Positions 1 to 10,700 are shown, counted from the first letter of the stretch. The stretch is DNA of 64,000 nt from Defluviibacillus sp043739385 (GCA_043739385.1 JAYUED010000027.1:62001-126000); one strand, 5' to 3'. Made by a program: numbers and translations. Notes: generated by a model not told the origin, from the letters alone.

Positions 1-1592
1 CCTACCTGTCGACGGTGATGTTTGATACGCTGTTGGCAGGGTCCATGGACGAAACTGCTTCGGGTTATGGTCTGCTTGCCGAAGATGTAGCTGTGGCCCC
101 AGACCGGCTCAGCGTGACCTTCCGCCTGCGGGCTGAGGCACTTTTTCACAACGGTAGCCCAGTCGAGGCAGCCGACGTGAAGTACAGCTTCGACACGCTG
201 ATCGGTCCCTACGTCTCGCCTAGCTATAAAACATTGCTCGAGGACGTGGCGAGTGCTGACGTGGTGGACGCGCGCACTGTGCGATTTCGCTTCAAGAAGC
301 CAAACCGCGAACTGCCGTTGACGGTGGGCGGTCTCCCCATCTTTAGCCGCGCCTGGGGCACTGAGGATGGCAAGATCGGCGGCAAGGCGAAGCCGTTCGA
401 CCAAGTGGTGACAGACATTCCCATTGGCAGTGGCCCTTACAAAATTGGTCCAGTGCGCTTCGGCAAAGACATTACCTATGTGCTCGATCCGACCTACTGG
501 GCGCGGGATCTCAACGTCAAACGCGGCAGCAATAACTTCGAGCGTATTACCGTCAAAATCTACCGTGACAACACCGCGCGGCTGGAAGCGCTGAAGGCGG
601 GTGAGTTTGATGTGATGAGTTTTTATTCGGCTGGTGACTGGGCGCGCCGCGTGACGGGTAAGCGGTTCGATTCTGGTGAGCTGATAAAAAAGGAATTTCC
701 TCACCGGCTGCCATCTGGTTTTCAAAGCTTTGTATTGAATAGCCGCCGCCCACAATTGATGGATGCCCGTGTGCGTGAGGCCTTGGGTTTGGCGCTTGAC
801 TTCGAGTGGATGAGTCGTCAGATGTTTTACAACAGCTACCCGCGTGTGAAAGATCTGTTCGGCAACACAGATTGCGAGGCAAGCGGTCAGCCATCACCTG
901 AAGAGGTGGCCTTGCTGGCACGTTGGCGCGATCAAATACCTGCTTCGACCTTTGGCACCATGGCTGTCCCACCGACCACCGACTCTCCAAATCATTCGTT
1001 GCGCGATAACTTGCGTCAAGCCCAGGCGCTACTGAAGCAGGCTGGCTGGATCTACTCGGAGGGTGCCTTGCGCAACGCCAAAGGCGAGCCTATGGTGCTG
1101 GAGTACATGGACAGCAAGGAAGGCGGCGTACGCACCGTTTCTCCGTGGATGCGTAGTCTGGAAAAACTAGGTATTGAGCTGAAATTTTCGTCAGTAGATT
1201 TCGCTCTCTATCAGCAGCGGCTTGATCAATTTAACTTTGACATTACGACCATTAACTTTCCTGGCACGCACAACCCTGGGCAACAATTAGCTGATATTTT
1301 TGGCAGTAAGGCTGCAGTGACTGAAAGTTCGGGCAACTATATGGGGGTCAGCAGTCCCGCTGTGGACGATTTAGTCCAGCGCATTGTGGCTGCCAAGACG
1401 AAGGTTGAGTTGTTGCCTGCCTGCCGTGCACTGGACCGGGTCATCATGCACAGCCATTACCTGATTCCACAGTGGACGTTAATGTCCCATCGACTTGTGT
1501 ATAACGGCTGGCGACTGGCCTACAAGGCGCCCATGCCACCATATTCAGGCGGTGAAGACTGGGTTATGGCCACGTGGTGGTTCAAACTCTAG
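1..1592 (+). CDS. yejA: Yej-type peptide/microcin C ABC transporter, substrate-binding protein (5' end missing)
   Basis: Periplasmic binding protein of the SBP_bac_5 (OppA/DppA) family, which delivers peptides to the membrane components encoded just downstream. The reading frame is open to the first base of the window, so the start and signal peptide lie outside. About 530 residues remain, against roughly 600 for E. coli YejA. The opening residues (YLSTVMFDTLL) match the usual early strand of the family. Family features follow: an FRLR-ALFHNG segment, a SGPYKI motif near residue 145 and the PQWT segment close to the C-terminus. The immediate yejB-yejE-yejF order supports the Yej subfamily over generic dipeptide importers. 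The real substrate cannot be read from sequence. Confidence 0.9.
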   Translation, partial: YLSTVMFDTLLAGSMDETASGYGLLAEDVAVAPDRLSVTFRLRAEALFHNGSPVEAADVKYSFDTLIGPYVSPSYKTLLEDVASADVVDARTVRFRFKKPNRELPLTVGGLPIFSRAWGTEDGKIGGKAKPFDQVVTDIPIGSGPYKIGPVRFGKDITYVLDPTYWARDLNVKRGSNNFERITVKIYRDNTARLEALKAGEFDVMSFYSAGDWARRVTGKRFDSGELIKKEFPHRLPSGFQSFVLNSRRPQLMDARVREALGLALDFEWMSRQMFYNSYPRVKDLFGNTDCEASGQPSPEEVALLARWRDQIPASTFGTMAVPPTTDSPNHSLRDNLRQAQALLKQAGWIYSEGALRNAKGEPMVLEYMDSKEGGVRTVSPWMRSLEKLGIELKFSSVDFALYQQRLDQFNFDITTINFPGTHNPGQQLADIFGSKAAVTESSGNYMGVSSPAVDDLVQRIVAAKTKVELLPACRALDRVIMHSHYLIPQWTLMSHRLVYNGWRLAYKAPMPPYSGGEDWVMATWWFKL

Positions 1593-1667
1593 GCCGACCC
1601 TAGCGGTCATACCTCATGCCTCACACCAACTGATGCAATTGATGCAACTGAGAGAAATCACCTCGCC

Positions 1668-2696
1668 ATGTTCTTCTACATCCTAAAGCGACTGCTGCTG
1701 TTGATTCCCACGCTGCTGGGTGTGTTGCTGATCACCTTTGCGGTGATCCAGTTCGTGCCGGGTGGCCCGGTCGAGCAGTACTTGATTGAAGCTAAAGCCG
1801 GAGCGAAAGGTGGTTTCGAGTCGGGCGGCGGTAGCTACCGAGGTAACCAAGGTGTGGATCCAAAACGACTGGAGCAAATCAAAGCGCTCTATGGCTTTGA
1901 CAAACCCGTGCATGAGCGCCTGCTGCAGATGTTGGGCCAATTTGCACGCTTCGATCTGGGCAAGAGTTTTTTCCAGAATAAGGATGTCTGGTCCCTCGTT
2001 ATGGAGAAGTTGCCAGTTTCGATCAGCTTGGGTTTATGGACTTTTTTCATCAGTTATGGCGTGGCTGTGCCGCTGGGTGTGGCCAAGGCGGTGCGCGCTG
2101 GTTCGCGTTTTGACCTGCTGACTTCATTGGTGATTTTGGTGGGCTATGCGATTCCAGGCTTTGTGCTCGGTGTGGCGCTGCTGGTGATTTTCGGTGGGCA
2201 GCTACAGTGGTTTCCCCTGCGCGGCTTGACTTCATCCACTTGGGACGACATGTCGTGGGGTGCCCGCATCGTGGATTACCTGTGGCACATCACACTGCCA
2301 ATCATCGCTATGGTTCTGGGCAGTTTTGCCGTGACGGCGATGCTGACCAAGAACGCTTTTTTAGAGGAAATCCGTAAACAGTATGTCCTGACCGCGCGAG
2401 CCAAAGGGCTGGGCGAGCGTCGTGTGCTGTGGAAGCATGTATTCCGCAATGCGCTGATTCCTATCGTCACAGGCCTGCCCTCTGCCTTCATCGGTGCGTT
2501 TTTTACGGGTTCGCTGCTGATTGAGACCTTGTTCTCGTTGGATGGCTTGGGCTTATTGAGTTATGAGAGCGTGATTCGGCGCGACTACCCTGTGGTGTTG
2601 GGCACGTTGTACCTTTTTACATTGATCGGCTTGGTGACCAAGCTAATTAGTGATCTTTGTTATGTATGGGTGGATCCGCGTGTCAAATTCGACTGA
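1668..2696 (+). CDS. yejB: Yej-type peptide ABC transporter permease
   Basis: Inner-membrane permease of the BPD_transp_1 family, 342 aa against about 364 for E. coli YejB. It has an N-terminal membrane helix (residues about 8-28), a periplasmic stretch, and then a five-helix core. The cytoplasmic EAA-type coupling loop that contacts the ATPase is near residues 233-250 (EEIRKQ...ARAKGL). The C-terminus reads YVWVDPRVKFD, typical of DppB-like permeases. It starts at an ATG 75 bp after yejA and its end overlaps the likely start of yejE, so the subunits should be co-translated. Confidence 0.93.
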   Translation: MFFYILKRLLLLIPTLLGVLLITFAVIQFVPGGPVEQYLIEAKAGAKGGFESGGGSYRGNQGVDPKRLEQIKALYGFDKPVHERLLQMLGQFARFDLGKSFFQNKDVWSLVMEKLPVSISLGLWTFFISYGVAVPLGVAKAVRAGSRFDLLTSLVILVGYAIPGFVLGVALLVIFGGQLQWFPLRGLTSSTWDDMSWGARIVDYLWHITLPIIAMVLGSFAVTAMLTKNAFLEEIRKQYVLTARAKGLGERRVLWKHVFRNALIPIVTGLPSAFIGAFFTGSLLIETLFSLDGLGLLSYESVIRRDYPVVLGTLYLFTLIGLVTKLISDLCYVWVDPRVKFD

Positions 2697-3792
2697 AGTG
2701 AAAGTGTCCATCTCGCCGGTATCTGCTGTGAGCCGCGTTAGCTTGTCGCCGAGTCAGCGAGCATGGCTGAGGTTCAAGCGCAATCGGCTGGGCTATTGGA
2801 GTCTGGTGTTGTTTTTTGTGCTGGTGGTTGGGAGTCTGCTGGCCGAAGTTATCTCCAATGATCGGCCACTGATAGTGCGCTACGAAGGGCAGACCTATTT
2901 CCCCATATTGCGGGACTATCCCGAGCAAACCTTTGGCGGTGACTTCCCAACGCCTGCGGACTATCTTGACCCGTTTATCCACGGGCGTATTACCCAGGGC
3001 AACAACTGGGCGGTCTACGCGTTGAATCCCTATGGTCCGAAGTCGCTCAATTACTTTGCCAAATCTCCAAGCCCATCAGCGCCCACGCGTGATAACTGGT
3101 TGGGTACAGATGACCGAGGTCGGGATCTGCTGGCACAGCTGATTTACGGCTTTCGGGTCAGCGTGCTGTTTGGTCTGGCGTTGACCGTGATTGGTACTGT
3201 GCTGGGCATTGCAGCCGGTGCAGTGCAGGGCTACTTCGCGGGCAAGACAGATCTGGTGTTTCAGCGTTTTATCGAGATATGGGGATCTATGCCGGAGCTG
3301 TACCTGCTCATCATCTTCAGCGCTATCTTTGCCCCAAGCGTAGCGTTGCTGCTGGTTTTGCTGAGCCTCTTTGGCTGGATGTCGTTGGCCGACTACGTCC
3401 GTGCCGAGTTCCTGCGCAATCGGCAGATGGATTACGTGCGAGCGGCCCGCGCCTTGGGTGCAAGTAACTGGCAGATTATGTGGCGCCACATTCTGCCCAA
3501 CAGCATGACGCCAGTGGTCACTTTCTTGCCCTTCCGTATGAGTGCGGCGATTTTGGCGTTGACTTCGCTGGACTTTTTGGGGCTGGGCGTGCCACCGGGC
3601 ACGCCGTCGCTGGGCGAGCTGCTGAGCCAGGGCAAAGCTAATATTGATGCGTGGTGGATATCACTGTCCACATTTGGCGTGCTGGTGTTGACGCTGCTGC
3701 TGCTGACGTTCATGGGGGACGCGCTGCGGGATGCGCTTGATCCTCGCAAGGTGGACCAAGCGCCATACGATCCTCGAAAGGCTCAGTCATGA
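2680..3792 (+). CDS. yejE: Yej-type peptide ABC transporter permease
   Basis: Second permease of the importer (OppC/DppC type), about 370 aa. The sequence from WLRFKRNRLGYWSL onward aligns by memory with E. coli YejE, including the NWLGTDDRGRD motif, the EAA loop near residue 245 (DYVRAARALGAS) and a closing DALDPRK. No ATG fits well. I chose the GTG at 2680, with a GGTGGA purine stretch just upstream, which overlaps yejB by 17 bp. GTG codons at 2650 or 2698 are alternatives. The stop overlaps the yejF start as ATGA. Confidence 0.9.
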   Translation: MSNSTEVKVSISPVSAVSRVSLSPSQRAWLRFKRNRLGYWSLVLFFVLVVGSLLAEVISNDRPLIVRYEGQTYFPILRDYPEQTFGGDFPTPADYLDPFIHGRITQGNNWAVYALNPYGPKSLNYFAKSPSPSAPTRDNWLGTDDRGRDLLAQLIYGFRVSVLFGLALTVIGTVLGIAAGAVQGYFAGKTDLVFQRFIEIWGSMPELYLLIIFSAIFAPSVALLLVLLSLFGWMSLADYVRAEFLRNRQMDYVRAARALGASNWQIMWRHILPNSMTPVVTFLPFRMSAAILALTSLDFLGLGVPPGTPSLGELLSQGKANIDAWWISLSTFGVLVLTLLLLTFMGDALRDALDPRKVDQAPYDPRKAQS

Positions 3793-5396
3793 CTTTGCTG
3801 AGTATCCAAGACCTGAGCGTCAAGTTTGGGGATAAAACGGTGGTTAACCGGATTAACTTCAGCATAGAAGCGGGAGAGCGACTGGCTTTGGTAGGCGAAT
3901 CAGGTTCAGGCAAGACGATTACTGCGCTCAGCTTGCTGAGGTTGGTACAAAACGCTGAAATCAGTGGAAAATGCTTATTTGATGGACGTGATTTGCTATC
4001 ACTTTCAGAGCGAGATATGCGTTCGGTTAGGGGGCAAGACATTGCAATGATCTTTCAGGAGCCGATGACGGCGCTGAATCCCTTGTTTACTATTGGCGAT
4101 CAAATTGGTGAAGTTTTAGAGCTTAAACAAGCACTTACGCTTAAGCAAGCTGCACTAGCAGCTATTGAACTGATAGCAAGTACAGGCATTCCGGAACCTG
4201 CACGCCGCGCGGGCAGCTACCCGCACCAACTGAGCGGTGGTCAGCGCCAGCGCGCCATGATCGCGATGGCGCTGGCGTGTAAACCTAAGTTGCTGTTGGC
4301 TGATGAGCCTACGACAGCGCTGGACGTGAGCCTGCGGCGTGGAATTTTGGAGTTGTTGGCCGATTTACAGCGTCAGCACAATATGGCGGTGCTTATCATC
4401 ACGCACGATTTAAATTTGGTACGGAATTTTGCGCAGCGCGTGGCGGTTATGGAGCAGGGCTATATCGTCGAGCAAGGCGTGGTGGCCGAGGTGTTTGCTG
4501 ATCCAAGGCATGCCTACACCCGCAAGCTATTGGAAAGCCGTCCGCAACGGGATGTTGTGGAAATCGATGCGGATGCCGTTGTAGATGGTGGCGCCTCTGC
4601 AAAGGCTGTCCCGGTGTTGAGCTCGGAGGGGCTTCGCGTGAGCTACCCCGTACCGTTGGCTGGCCTGAAGGGGTGGTTCCAAAAAGGCGAGTTCGTTGCG
4701 CTGAAGGGCGCTACGTTTCAACTGCCTGCAGGCCAAACGCTAGGTGTGATTGGCGAATCTGGCTCAGGTAAATCCACGTTGGCTCTGGCTGCGCTGGGGT
4801 TGGTTCCGTTTACGGGGGAGCTGTCGGTCAACCTTAAGCCCTGGAGTCAAGATGCTACGGCTAACAAGGCGTTACGCCGGCAGTTGCAAGTCGTTTTTCA
4901 AGATCCGTTCTCTTCCCTTTCTCCGCGAATGACCGTGGAGGACATAGTGGGAGAGGGTTTGCAGGTACATGAACCAGCCAGCACCGCCGCTACACGAAGG
5001 TCGCTGGTGGTGAAGGCTTTGGTCGAAGTGGGAATGGACGAGGCGAGCTATCCCGGTCTGTTGCAACGCTATCCGCACGAGTTTTCAGGCGGCCAGCGCC
5101 AGCGCCTGGCGATTGCCCGTGCGTTGATTATTCAGCCGCAAACACTGGTGTTAGACGAACCTACTAGCGCGCTAGACGTGACCATCCAGCACCAGGTTTT
5201 GCAACTGCTCCAGCGGTTGCAGCGTGAGCGCGGCTTAAGCTATTTGCTGATTACCCACGATGTGGATGTAATCCGCGCCATGGCGCACCATGTCATCGTG
5301 ATGCAGCATGGCGAGATCGTTGAATCTGGCTCGGTAGCAATGCTTTTTGCTGCTCCGCAACATCCTTATACGCAAAGCTTGCTGCAAGCGGCCTGA
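3789..5396 (+). CDS. yejF: Yej-type peptide ABC transporter, fused tandem ATPase
   Basis: Cytoplasmic ATPase of the importer, with two complete ABC domains in one 535-aa chain (E. coli YejF is about 529). Domain 1 has Walker A GESGSGKT at residues 36-43, signature LSGGQRQR and Walker B LLLADEP. Domain 2 has GESGSGKS near residue 323, FSGGQRQR and LVLDEP. The fusion of the two ATPases that are separate in Dpp/Opp systems is characteristic of YejF. It begins inside the yejE stop codon (ATGA), and 154 bp separate it from rimP. Confidence 0.95.
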   Translation: MTLLSIQDLSVKFGDKTVVNRINFSIEAGERLALVGESGSGKTITALSLLRLVQNAEISGKCLFDGRDLLSLSERDMRSVRGQDIAMIFQEPMTALNPLFTIGDQIGEVLELKQALTLKQAALAAIELIASTGIPEPARRAGSYPHQLSGGQRQRAMIAMALACKPKLLLADEPTTALDVSLRRGILELLADLQRQHNMAVLIITHDLNLVRNFAQRVAVMEQGYIVEQGVVAEVFADPRHAYTRKLLESRPQRDVVEIDADAVVDGGASAKAVPVLSSEGLRVSYPVPLAGLKGWFQKGEFVALKGATFQLPAGQTLGVIGESGSGKSTLALAALGLVPFTGELSVNLKPWSQDATANKALRRQLQVVFQDPFSSLSPRMTVEDIVGEGLQVHEPASTAATRRSLVVKALVEVGMDEASYPGLLQRYPHEFSGGQRQRLAIARALIIQPQTLVLDEPTSALDVTIQHQVLQLLQRLQRERGLSYLLITHDVDVIRAMAHHVIVMQHGEIVESGSVAMLFAAPQHPYTQSLLQAA

Positions 5397-5409
5397 ATCG
5401 CTTATCTAT

Positions 5410-5438
5410 TTGATTTCAGGGTCTCACCCTGCTACAAT
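5410..5438 (+). promoter_or_regulatory. sigma70-type promoter of the rimP-nusA-infB operon
   Basis: TTGATT at 5410-5415 and TACAAT at 5433-5438 are separated by exactly 17 bp, close to the sigma70 consensus. Transcription would begin near 5445, about 105 nt before the rimP start and about 25 nt before the terminator at 5468. Confidence 0.7.
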
Positions 5439-5467
5439 AGTAAGTTCACGACCAAATTGTCGAAAGA

Positions 5468-5496
5468 CGGGCGGGTAATTACCGCTCGTTTTTTTT
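5468..5496 (+). terminator. Intrinsic terminator or attenuator in the rimP leader
   Basis: The arms CGGGCGG (5468-5474) and CCGCTCG (5482-5488) pair over 7 bp with one G-U, enclose a 7-nt loop and are followed by eight T residues (5489-5496). It could simply end yejF transcripts. However, the promoter at 5410-5438 lies upstream of it, so transcripts of the rimP operon must read through it, which suggests attenuation. Confidence 0.75.
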
Positions 5497-5550
5497 GGGC
5501 CATCGTTTTTGAATGCTGGCCTTTTTGCTTTTTAAATACCCTTTAAACAC

Positions 5551-6156
5551 GTGGCGTTGCAACAAATTGTTGAAGTTACCGTAGCTGGCTTAGGCTATGA
5601 CCTCGTTGAGATTGAACGCTCAGCGGGTGGTTTGCTGCGCATCACCATTGATTTGTTGCCGGAGGCAGCAGCAGCAGCCGAGGCATTGACGGGTTCGCCT
5701 TTCATTACGGTTGAAGACTGCGAAAAAGTGAATCGCCAGTTGCTGTTTGCGCTTGAGGTTGACGGCATTGATTACAAGCGCATGGAAGTTTCGTCGCCGG
5801 GTATTGACCGGCCTTTACGGCATGCCAAAGATTTTGAGCGATTTGTGGGTTCCATCATCGATGTGACACTCAAGGCGCCTATTGGTTCCATTGGTCAAGA
5901 TCCAACGGTACATGCCAATCGTAAGAAATTCCGTGGCACGCTGGAAAAAGCGGCTGTAGAAAATACCGCTGCGGTGTGGCAAATCGTATGGCGCGATGAG
6001 CCCAAGACCAAGCCAGGCCAAAAGATAAGTAAAAACCGTGTGCCCTTGCCGTTGCAGGCGCTGGGCTTTACGTTGGACGAGGTGCGCGAAGCGCGGCTTG
6101 CCCCGATTGTTGATTTCAAAGGCAGGGGCGCTAGTGCCTTGCCACAAGCAGAGTAG
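5551..6156 (+). CDS. rimP: Ribosome maturation factor RimP
   Basis: Cytoplasmic factor needed for 30S subunit maturation. It starts at a GTG, and the N-terminal sequence ALQQIVE...GLGYDLVEIER is typical of the family. The SSPGIDRPL motif sits near residues 80-88. At 201 aa it is longer than E. coli RimP (about 150). The extra length comes from an insertion near residues 110-125 and a longer tail, as I recall for Burkholderiales homologues. It is the first gene of the rimP-nusA-infB-rbfA-truB-typA run and ends 12 bp before nusA. Confidence 0.95.
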   Translation: MALQQIVEVTVAGLGYDLVEIERSAGGLLRITIDLLPEAAAAAEALTGSPFITVEDCEKVNRQLLFALEVDGIDYKRMEVSSPGIDRPLRHAKDFERFVGSIIDVTLKAPIGSIGQDPTVHANRKKFRGTLEKAAVENTAAVWQIVWRDEPKTKPGQKISKNRVPLPLQALGFTLDEVREARLAPIVDFKGRGASALPQAE

Positions 6157-6168
6157 GAGAGTGGTGGC

Positions 6169-7677
6169 ATGAATCGAGAGATGTTAATGTTGGTGGAAGC
6201 CATCTCGCGCGAAAAAAACGTCGAGCGTGATGTGGTGTTCGGTGCGGTGGAAGCTGCGCTGGCCCAGGCAACCAAAAAACTGTTCGGCAGCGCCGAGGTG
6301 GATATCCGCGTTGTCGTAGACCGTGATAGCGGTAGCTACGAGACCTTCCGCCGTTGGCATGTTGTCCCTGACGAGGCTGGCTTGCAATTGCCCGACCAAG
6401 AGATTTTGCTGTTTGAAGCCAAAGAGCAAATTCCTGACATCGAAGTCGATGAGTACATCGAGGAGGCTGTGGAGTCGGTACCAATTGGTCGTATCGGTGC
6501 GATGGCCGCCAAGCAAGTAATTTTGCAAAAAATTCGTGATGCTGAGCGCGAAATGCTGCTGAATGACTTCATGTCACGTGGTGACAAGATTTTCGTTGGC
6601 ACCGTCAAGCGCATGGACAAGGGTGATCTGATTGTGGAGAGTGGTCGCGTTGAAGGCCGCTTGCGCCGTGGCGACATGATCCCGAAAGAAAACTTCCGTA
6701 CCGGCGACCGTGTGCGCGCCATGATTATGGAAGTGGACTTGACCTTGCGTGGAGCGCCCATCATCCTCTCGCGCAATGCGCCTGAGTTCATGGTTGAGTT
6801 GTTCCGTCAAGAGGTGCCTGAGATCGAGCAAGGTTTGCTGGAAATCAAAACCTGCGCCCGCGATGCGGGTTCGCGCGCCAAAATTGCTGTGCTATCACAT
6901 GACAAGCGGGTTGACCCTATCGGTACTTGCGTCGGTGTGCGGGGTACCCGTGTTAACGGAGTGACGAACGAATTGGCTGGCGAACGTGTGGACATTGTGC
7001 TGTGGAGCGAAGATCCAGCGCAGTTCGTGATCGGTGCTTTAGCGCCGGCCAATGTGTCTTCCATTGTTGTTGACGAAGAAAAGCACATCATGGACGTGGT
7101 TGTGGACGAGGAAAACCTCGCCATGGCGATTGGTCGTGGTGGTCAAAACGTGCGCTTGGCGTCCGATTTGACCGGCTGGAAGATCAATATCATGGACGCC
7201 GCTGAATCAGAAGCTAAAAAATCTGGCGAAAGCGAATCTATCCGCAAGCTGTTCATGGAAAAGCTTGATGTTGATCAAGAAATTGCCGATATTTTGTTTG
7301 CCGAAGGCTTTACCAGCCTGGAAGAGGTGGCATATGTGCCGCTGCAAGAAATGCTGGAGATTGAAAGCTTTGACGAAGACACCGTGAACGAGCTGCGTGC
7401 ACGTGCAAAGGATGTCTTGTTGACGATGGACATCGCCCGTGAAGAAGGCGCTGAGCCAGCTGAGCCAGTCTCTCAAGACTTGCGCGATTTGGAAGGCTTA
7501 ATGCCTGAAATGATTGTGCGCTTGGCTGATGGCGGCGTACACACCCTAGACGACCTGGCCGATTTGGCCGTGGACGAACTTACAGATATCACTGGTCAGT
7601 CTGCGGACGAAGCCAAAACGCTAATTATGAAGGCTCGTGCGCACTGGTTTACCAGTGACACGGCCTCTCAAGCGTAA
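6169..7677 (+). CDS. nusA: Transcription termination/antitermination factor NusA
   Basis: Binds RNA polymerase and nascent RNA to control pausing, intrinsic termination and antitermination. At 502 aa it matches the usual length. Domain order is an N-terminal polymerase-binding domain, S1 (about 135-200), two KH domains (the GRGGQN loop is near 321-326) and two C-terminal acidic helix-hairpin repeats (about 365-495). The start ATG at 6169 follows AGGAGA. Because NusA stimulates hairpin termination, the terminator in the operon leader is a plausible point of autoregulation. That last point is inference. Confidence 0.97.
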   Translation: MNREMLMLVEAISREKNVERDVVFGAVEAALAQATKKLFGSAEVDIRVVVDRDSGSYETFRRWHVVPDEAGLQLPDQEILLFEAKEQIPDIEVDEYIEEAVESVPIGRIGAMAAKQVILQKIRDAEREMLLNDFMSRGDKIFVGTVKRMDKGDLIVESGRVEGRLRRGDMIPKENFRTGDRVRAMIMEVDLTLRGAPIILSRNAPEFMVELFRQEVPEIEQGLLEIKTCARDAGSRAKIAVLSHDKRVDPIGTCVGVRGTRVNGVTNELAGERVDIVLWSEDPAQFVIGALAPANVSSIVVDEEKHIMDVVVDEENLAMAIGRGGQNVRLASDLTGWKINIMDAAESEAKKSGESESIRKLFMEKLDVDQEIADILFAEGFTSLEEVAYVPLQEMLEIESFDEDTVNELRARAKDVLLTMDIAREEGAEPAEPVSQDLRDLEGLMPEMIVRLADGGVHTLDDLADLAVDELTDITGQSADEAKTLIMKARAHWFTSDTASQA

Positions 7678-7701
7678 CGGTCATGAAAGGTTACACAACA
7701 C

Positions 7702-10700
7702 ATGTCCAATACGACAGTTGCCGAGTTTGCAAACGAACTCAAAAAATCAACCGACACCCTGCTTGATCAACTCAAGCATGCGGGTCTCGCAAAAAATTCA
7801 GCTAGCGATACGCTGAGTGAAGCCGATAAGCAAAAGCTCTTGAGCTTTTTGCAAACCAGCCATGGAACTGCCTCGGCTGCTCGCACAAAGATCACTTTGG
7901 TGAAGAAATCTACCACTGAAATCAAGCAAGCTGACGGTACCGGCCGTGCTCGCACCATACAGGTGGAGGTGCGTAAAACGCGTACCTTCATCAAGCGTGA
8001 TGATGCACATGATGCGCCTGCTGACTCATCGGACGCGATTGGAGCGGAGCAACATGCAGCTGAGCAAGCCGCCGCGGCGCTCAATGATGCTGATTTGGTG
8101 CGGCGTGAAGAAGAAGCTCGCAGCCAAGCTGAGCTGATTCGCCGCCAAGAAGAAGATTTGGCTGAAAAACGCCGTCTGCGAGATGCCCAAGATCAGCAAG
8201 AAGAGCGTGAACGCTTAGCTGCTGATCAAGCTGCGCAAGCCCGTGCAGCGGAGTTGGCTAAGCAAGCTGCTGCTGAAGCTGCGATCTTGGCCGCTGTGCC
8301 TGCCGTTGTTACGCCTGTTGCTGCTCCAGTGTCTGCACCAAATCGGCCACCGGGTGCTGCCGTGAACGGCACAGCTGTGTTGCCAAGCCGTATTCCCGTT
8401 GTTGCCAAGGAGGCTGCAGTGATGAGTCCCGCTCAGGGCCAGCTTGTATCCAGTGTCGCTGCTACGCCAGCGCCCGCTGTTTTAACGCCGCAAGAAATTG
8501 CACGCTTGGCCGCCGCTGCAGCCGAAGACGCCCGCACAGCAGCTGCTGCAGCCAAAGCTGCCGAAGTCAAAGCCCGTGCTGACGAAGACGCAGCCCGTGC
8601 CAAAGATTTGCATGAGCGTCGCTCTAAGGCCTTGGCTGAAGCCGAAGCCATCCGCGCCATGATGAACGCACCTAAGCGCGTTTTGATTGCTGCTAAAAAG
8701 CCCGAAGAGCCTAAGCCAGTCCTTAAGGTCGATCCTAAAGCGCCGATCAAAGGCACGCTGCACAAGCCTGCCAATGGTGCGCCTGCTGTGGCCAAACCGG
8801 CTGTAGGTGCGACGCCTGCCAAGCCCGGTGCTCCAGGCACTGAGGTTAAATCGGCGAAGCTGTCTTCCAGCTGGGCGGGCGATCCTGCTAAAAAGAAAGA
8901 GCTCAAAACTCGTGGTGACTCCGCTGGCGGCGTTGGGCGTAATAACAACTGGCGCGGCGGACCGCGTGGTCGCCGTGGATCCAATGACCGCGGTCGTGAT
9001 GAGAATTACGCCCCCGCACCGGCTGTCGAAGCACGCGTGCTTGAAGTTCACGTGCCTGAAACCATCACAGTGGCCGAATTGGCGCACAAGATGGCAGTCA
9101 AGGCATCTGAAGTTATCAAAATTTTGATGAAACTGGGTCAGATGGTCACCATCAACCAGCCTCTGGATCAAGATACTGCCATGATTTTGGTGGAAGAGCT
9201 GGGTCACAAGGCTGTAGTTGCTGCGCTGGACGACCCCGAAGCGTTTACTGACGAAGAGGTGTTGCAGCAAGATTCCGAGTCGTTGCCGCGTGCACCGGTC
9301 GTGACGGTCATGGGTCACGTTGACCACGGTAAAACGTCGCTGCTCGACTACATTCGCCGTGCCAAAGTCGCCTCAGGCGAAGCTGGTGGTATTACTCAGC
9401 ACATTGGTGCATACCACGTGGAAACTCCACGCGGTATGGTGTCATTCTTGGATACGCCTGGTCACGAAGCGTTTACCGCTATGCGTGCCCGTGGTGCCAA
9501 GGCGACTGACATTGTGATTCTGGTGGTCGCAGCGGACGACGGCGTGATGCCGCAAACCCGTGAAGCCATCAAACACGCTAAAGCGGCTGGTGTACCTATC
9601 GTGGTTGCTATCAATAAAATTGATAAGCCCGATGCAAATCCTGACCGCGTGAAGAACGAGCTGGTGGTAGAAGATGTGATCCCCGAAGATTTCGGTGGCA
9701 GTTCGCCGTTTGTCTCTGTTTCCGCTAAAACCGGTGTGGGTATTGATGCTTTGTTGGAGCAAGTGCTCTTGCAAGCTGAAGTGCTGGAACTTCGTGCCCC
9801 CGTCGATGCCATGGCCAAGGGCCTGGTGATCGAAGCCCGGTTGGACAAGGGTCGTGGCCCTGTGGCAACGGTGCTGATTCAGTCTGGTACGTTGAAGGCA
9901 GGCGACGTGGTGCTGGCAGGTCAAACTTATGGTCGAGTGCGTGCCATGTTGGATGAAAACGGCAAAACGATTAAAACCGCTGGCCCGTCCATTCCTGTTG
10001 AAATCCAAGGCTTGACCGAGGTCCCGCAGGCAGGTGATGAATTCATGGTGATGGCGGATGAACGTCGTGCCCGTGAAATCGCTACCTTCCGGGCTGGCAA
10101 GTTCCGCAACACCAAGCTGTCTAGACAGCAGGCGTCCAAGTTGGAGAATATGTTCTCCGATATTGGGGCGGGCGAAGTCAAGATGTTGCCTATCATCATC
10201 AAGTCCGACGTACAAGGCTCGCAAGAAGCGTTGTCGCAATCCTTGCTCAAGCTCTCGACCGACGAGGTCAAGGTGCAGCTTGTGTATACGGCGGTTGGTG
10301 GTATCAGCGAATCCGATGTGAATCTGGCTATCGCATCCAAAGCCTTCATCATTGGTTTCAACACCCGTGCTGATGCTGGTGCGCGCAAACTGGCTGAGAA
10401 CAACGGTGTCGATATCCGTTACTACAGCATCTTGTACGAAGCAGTAGACGAGTTGAAGGTTGCCATGTCCGGTATGTTGACACCAGACAAGAAAGAAGAA
10501 GTCATCGGCACCGCCGAGATTCGTCAGATCTTCCGTGTCAGCAAAATCGGCGCTATCGCTGGTTGTATGGTCACAGGCGGTATCGTGCGTCGCAGTGCGC
10601 GTCTGCGTCTCTTGCGGGATAACCGGGTCATCTTTACAGGTGAGCTGGAGTCTCTCAAGCGTTTCAAGGACGATGCTAAGGAAGTGCGCGAAGGGTTTGA

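Noticed and set aside
8482..9327. Open frame of 281 codons on the minus strand inside infB
   Set aside because: Antisense to the Ala/Lys-rich linker and second N-domain of IF-2; its composition is a mirror of that bias.
9442..10239. Open frame of 265 codons on the minus strand inside infB
   Set aside because: It lies wholly within the conserved infB GTPase region and shows no protein family features.
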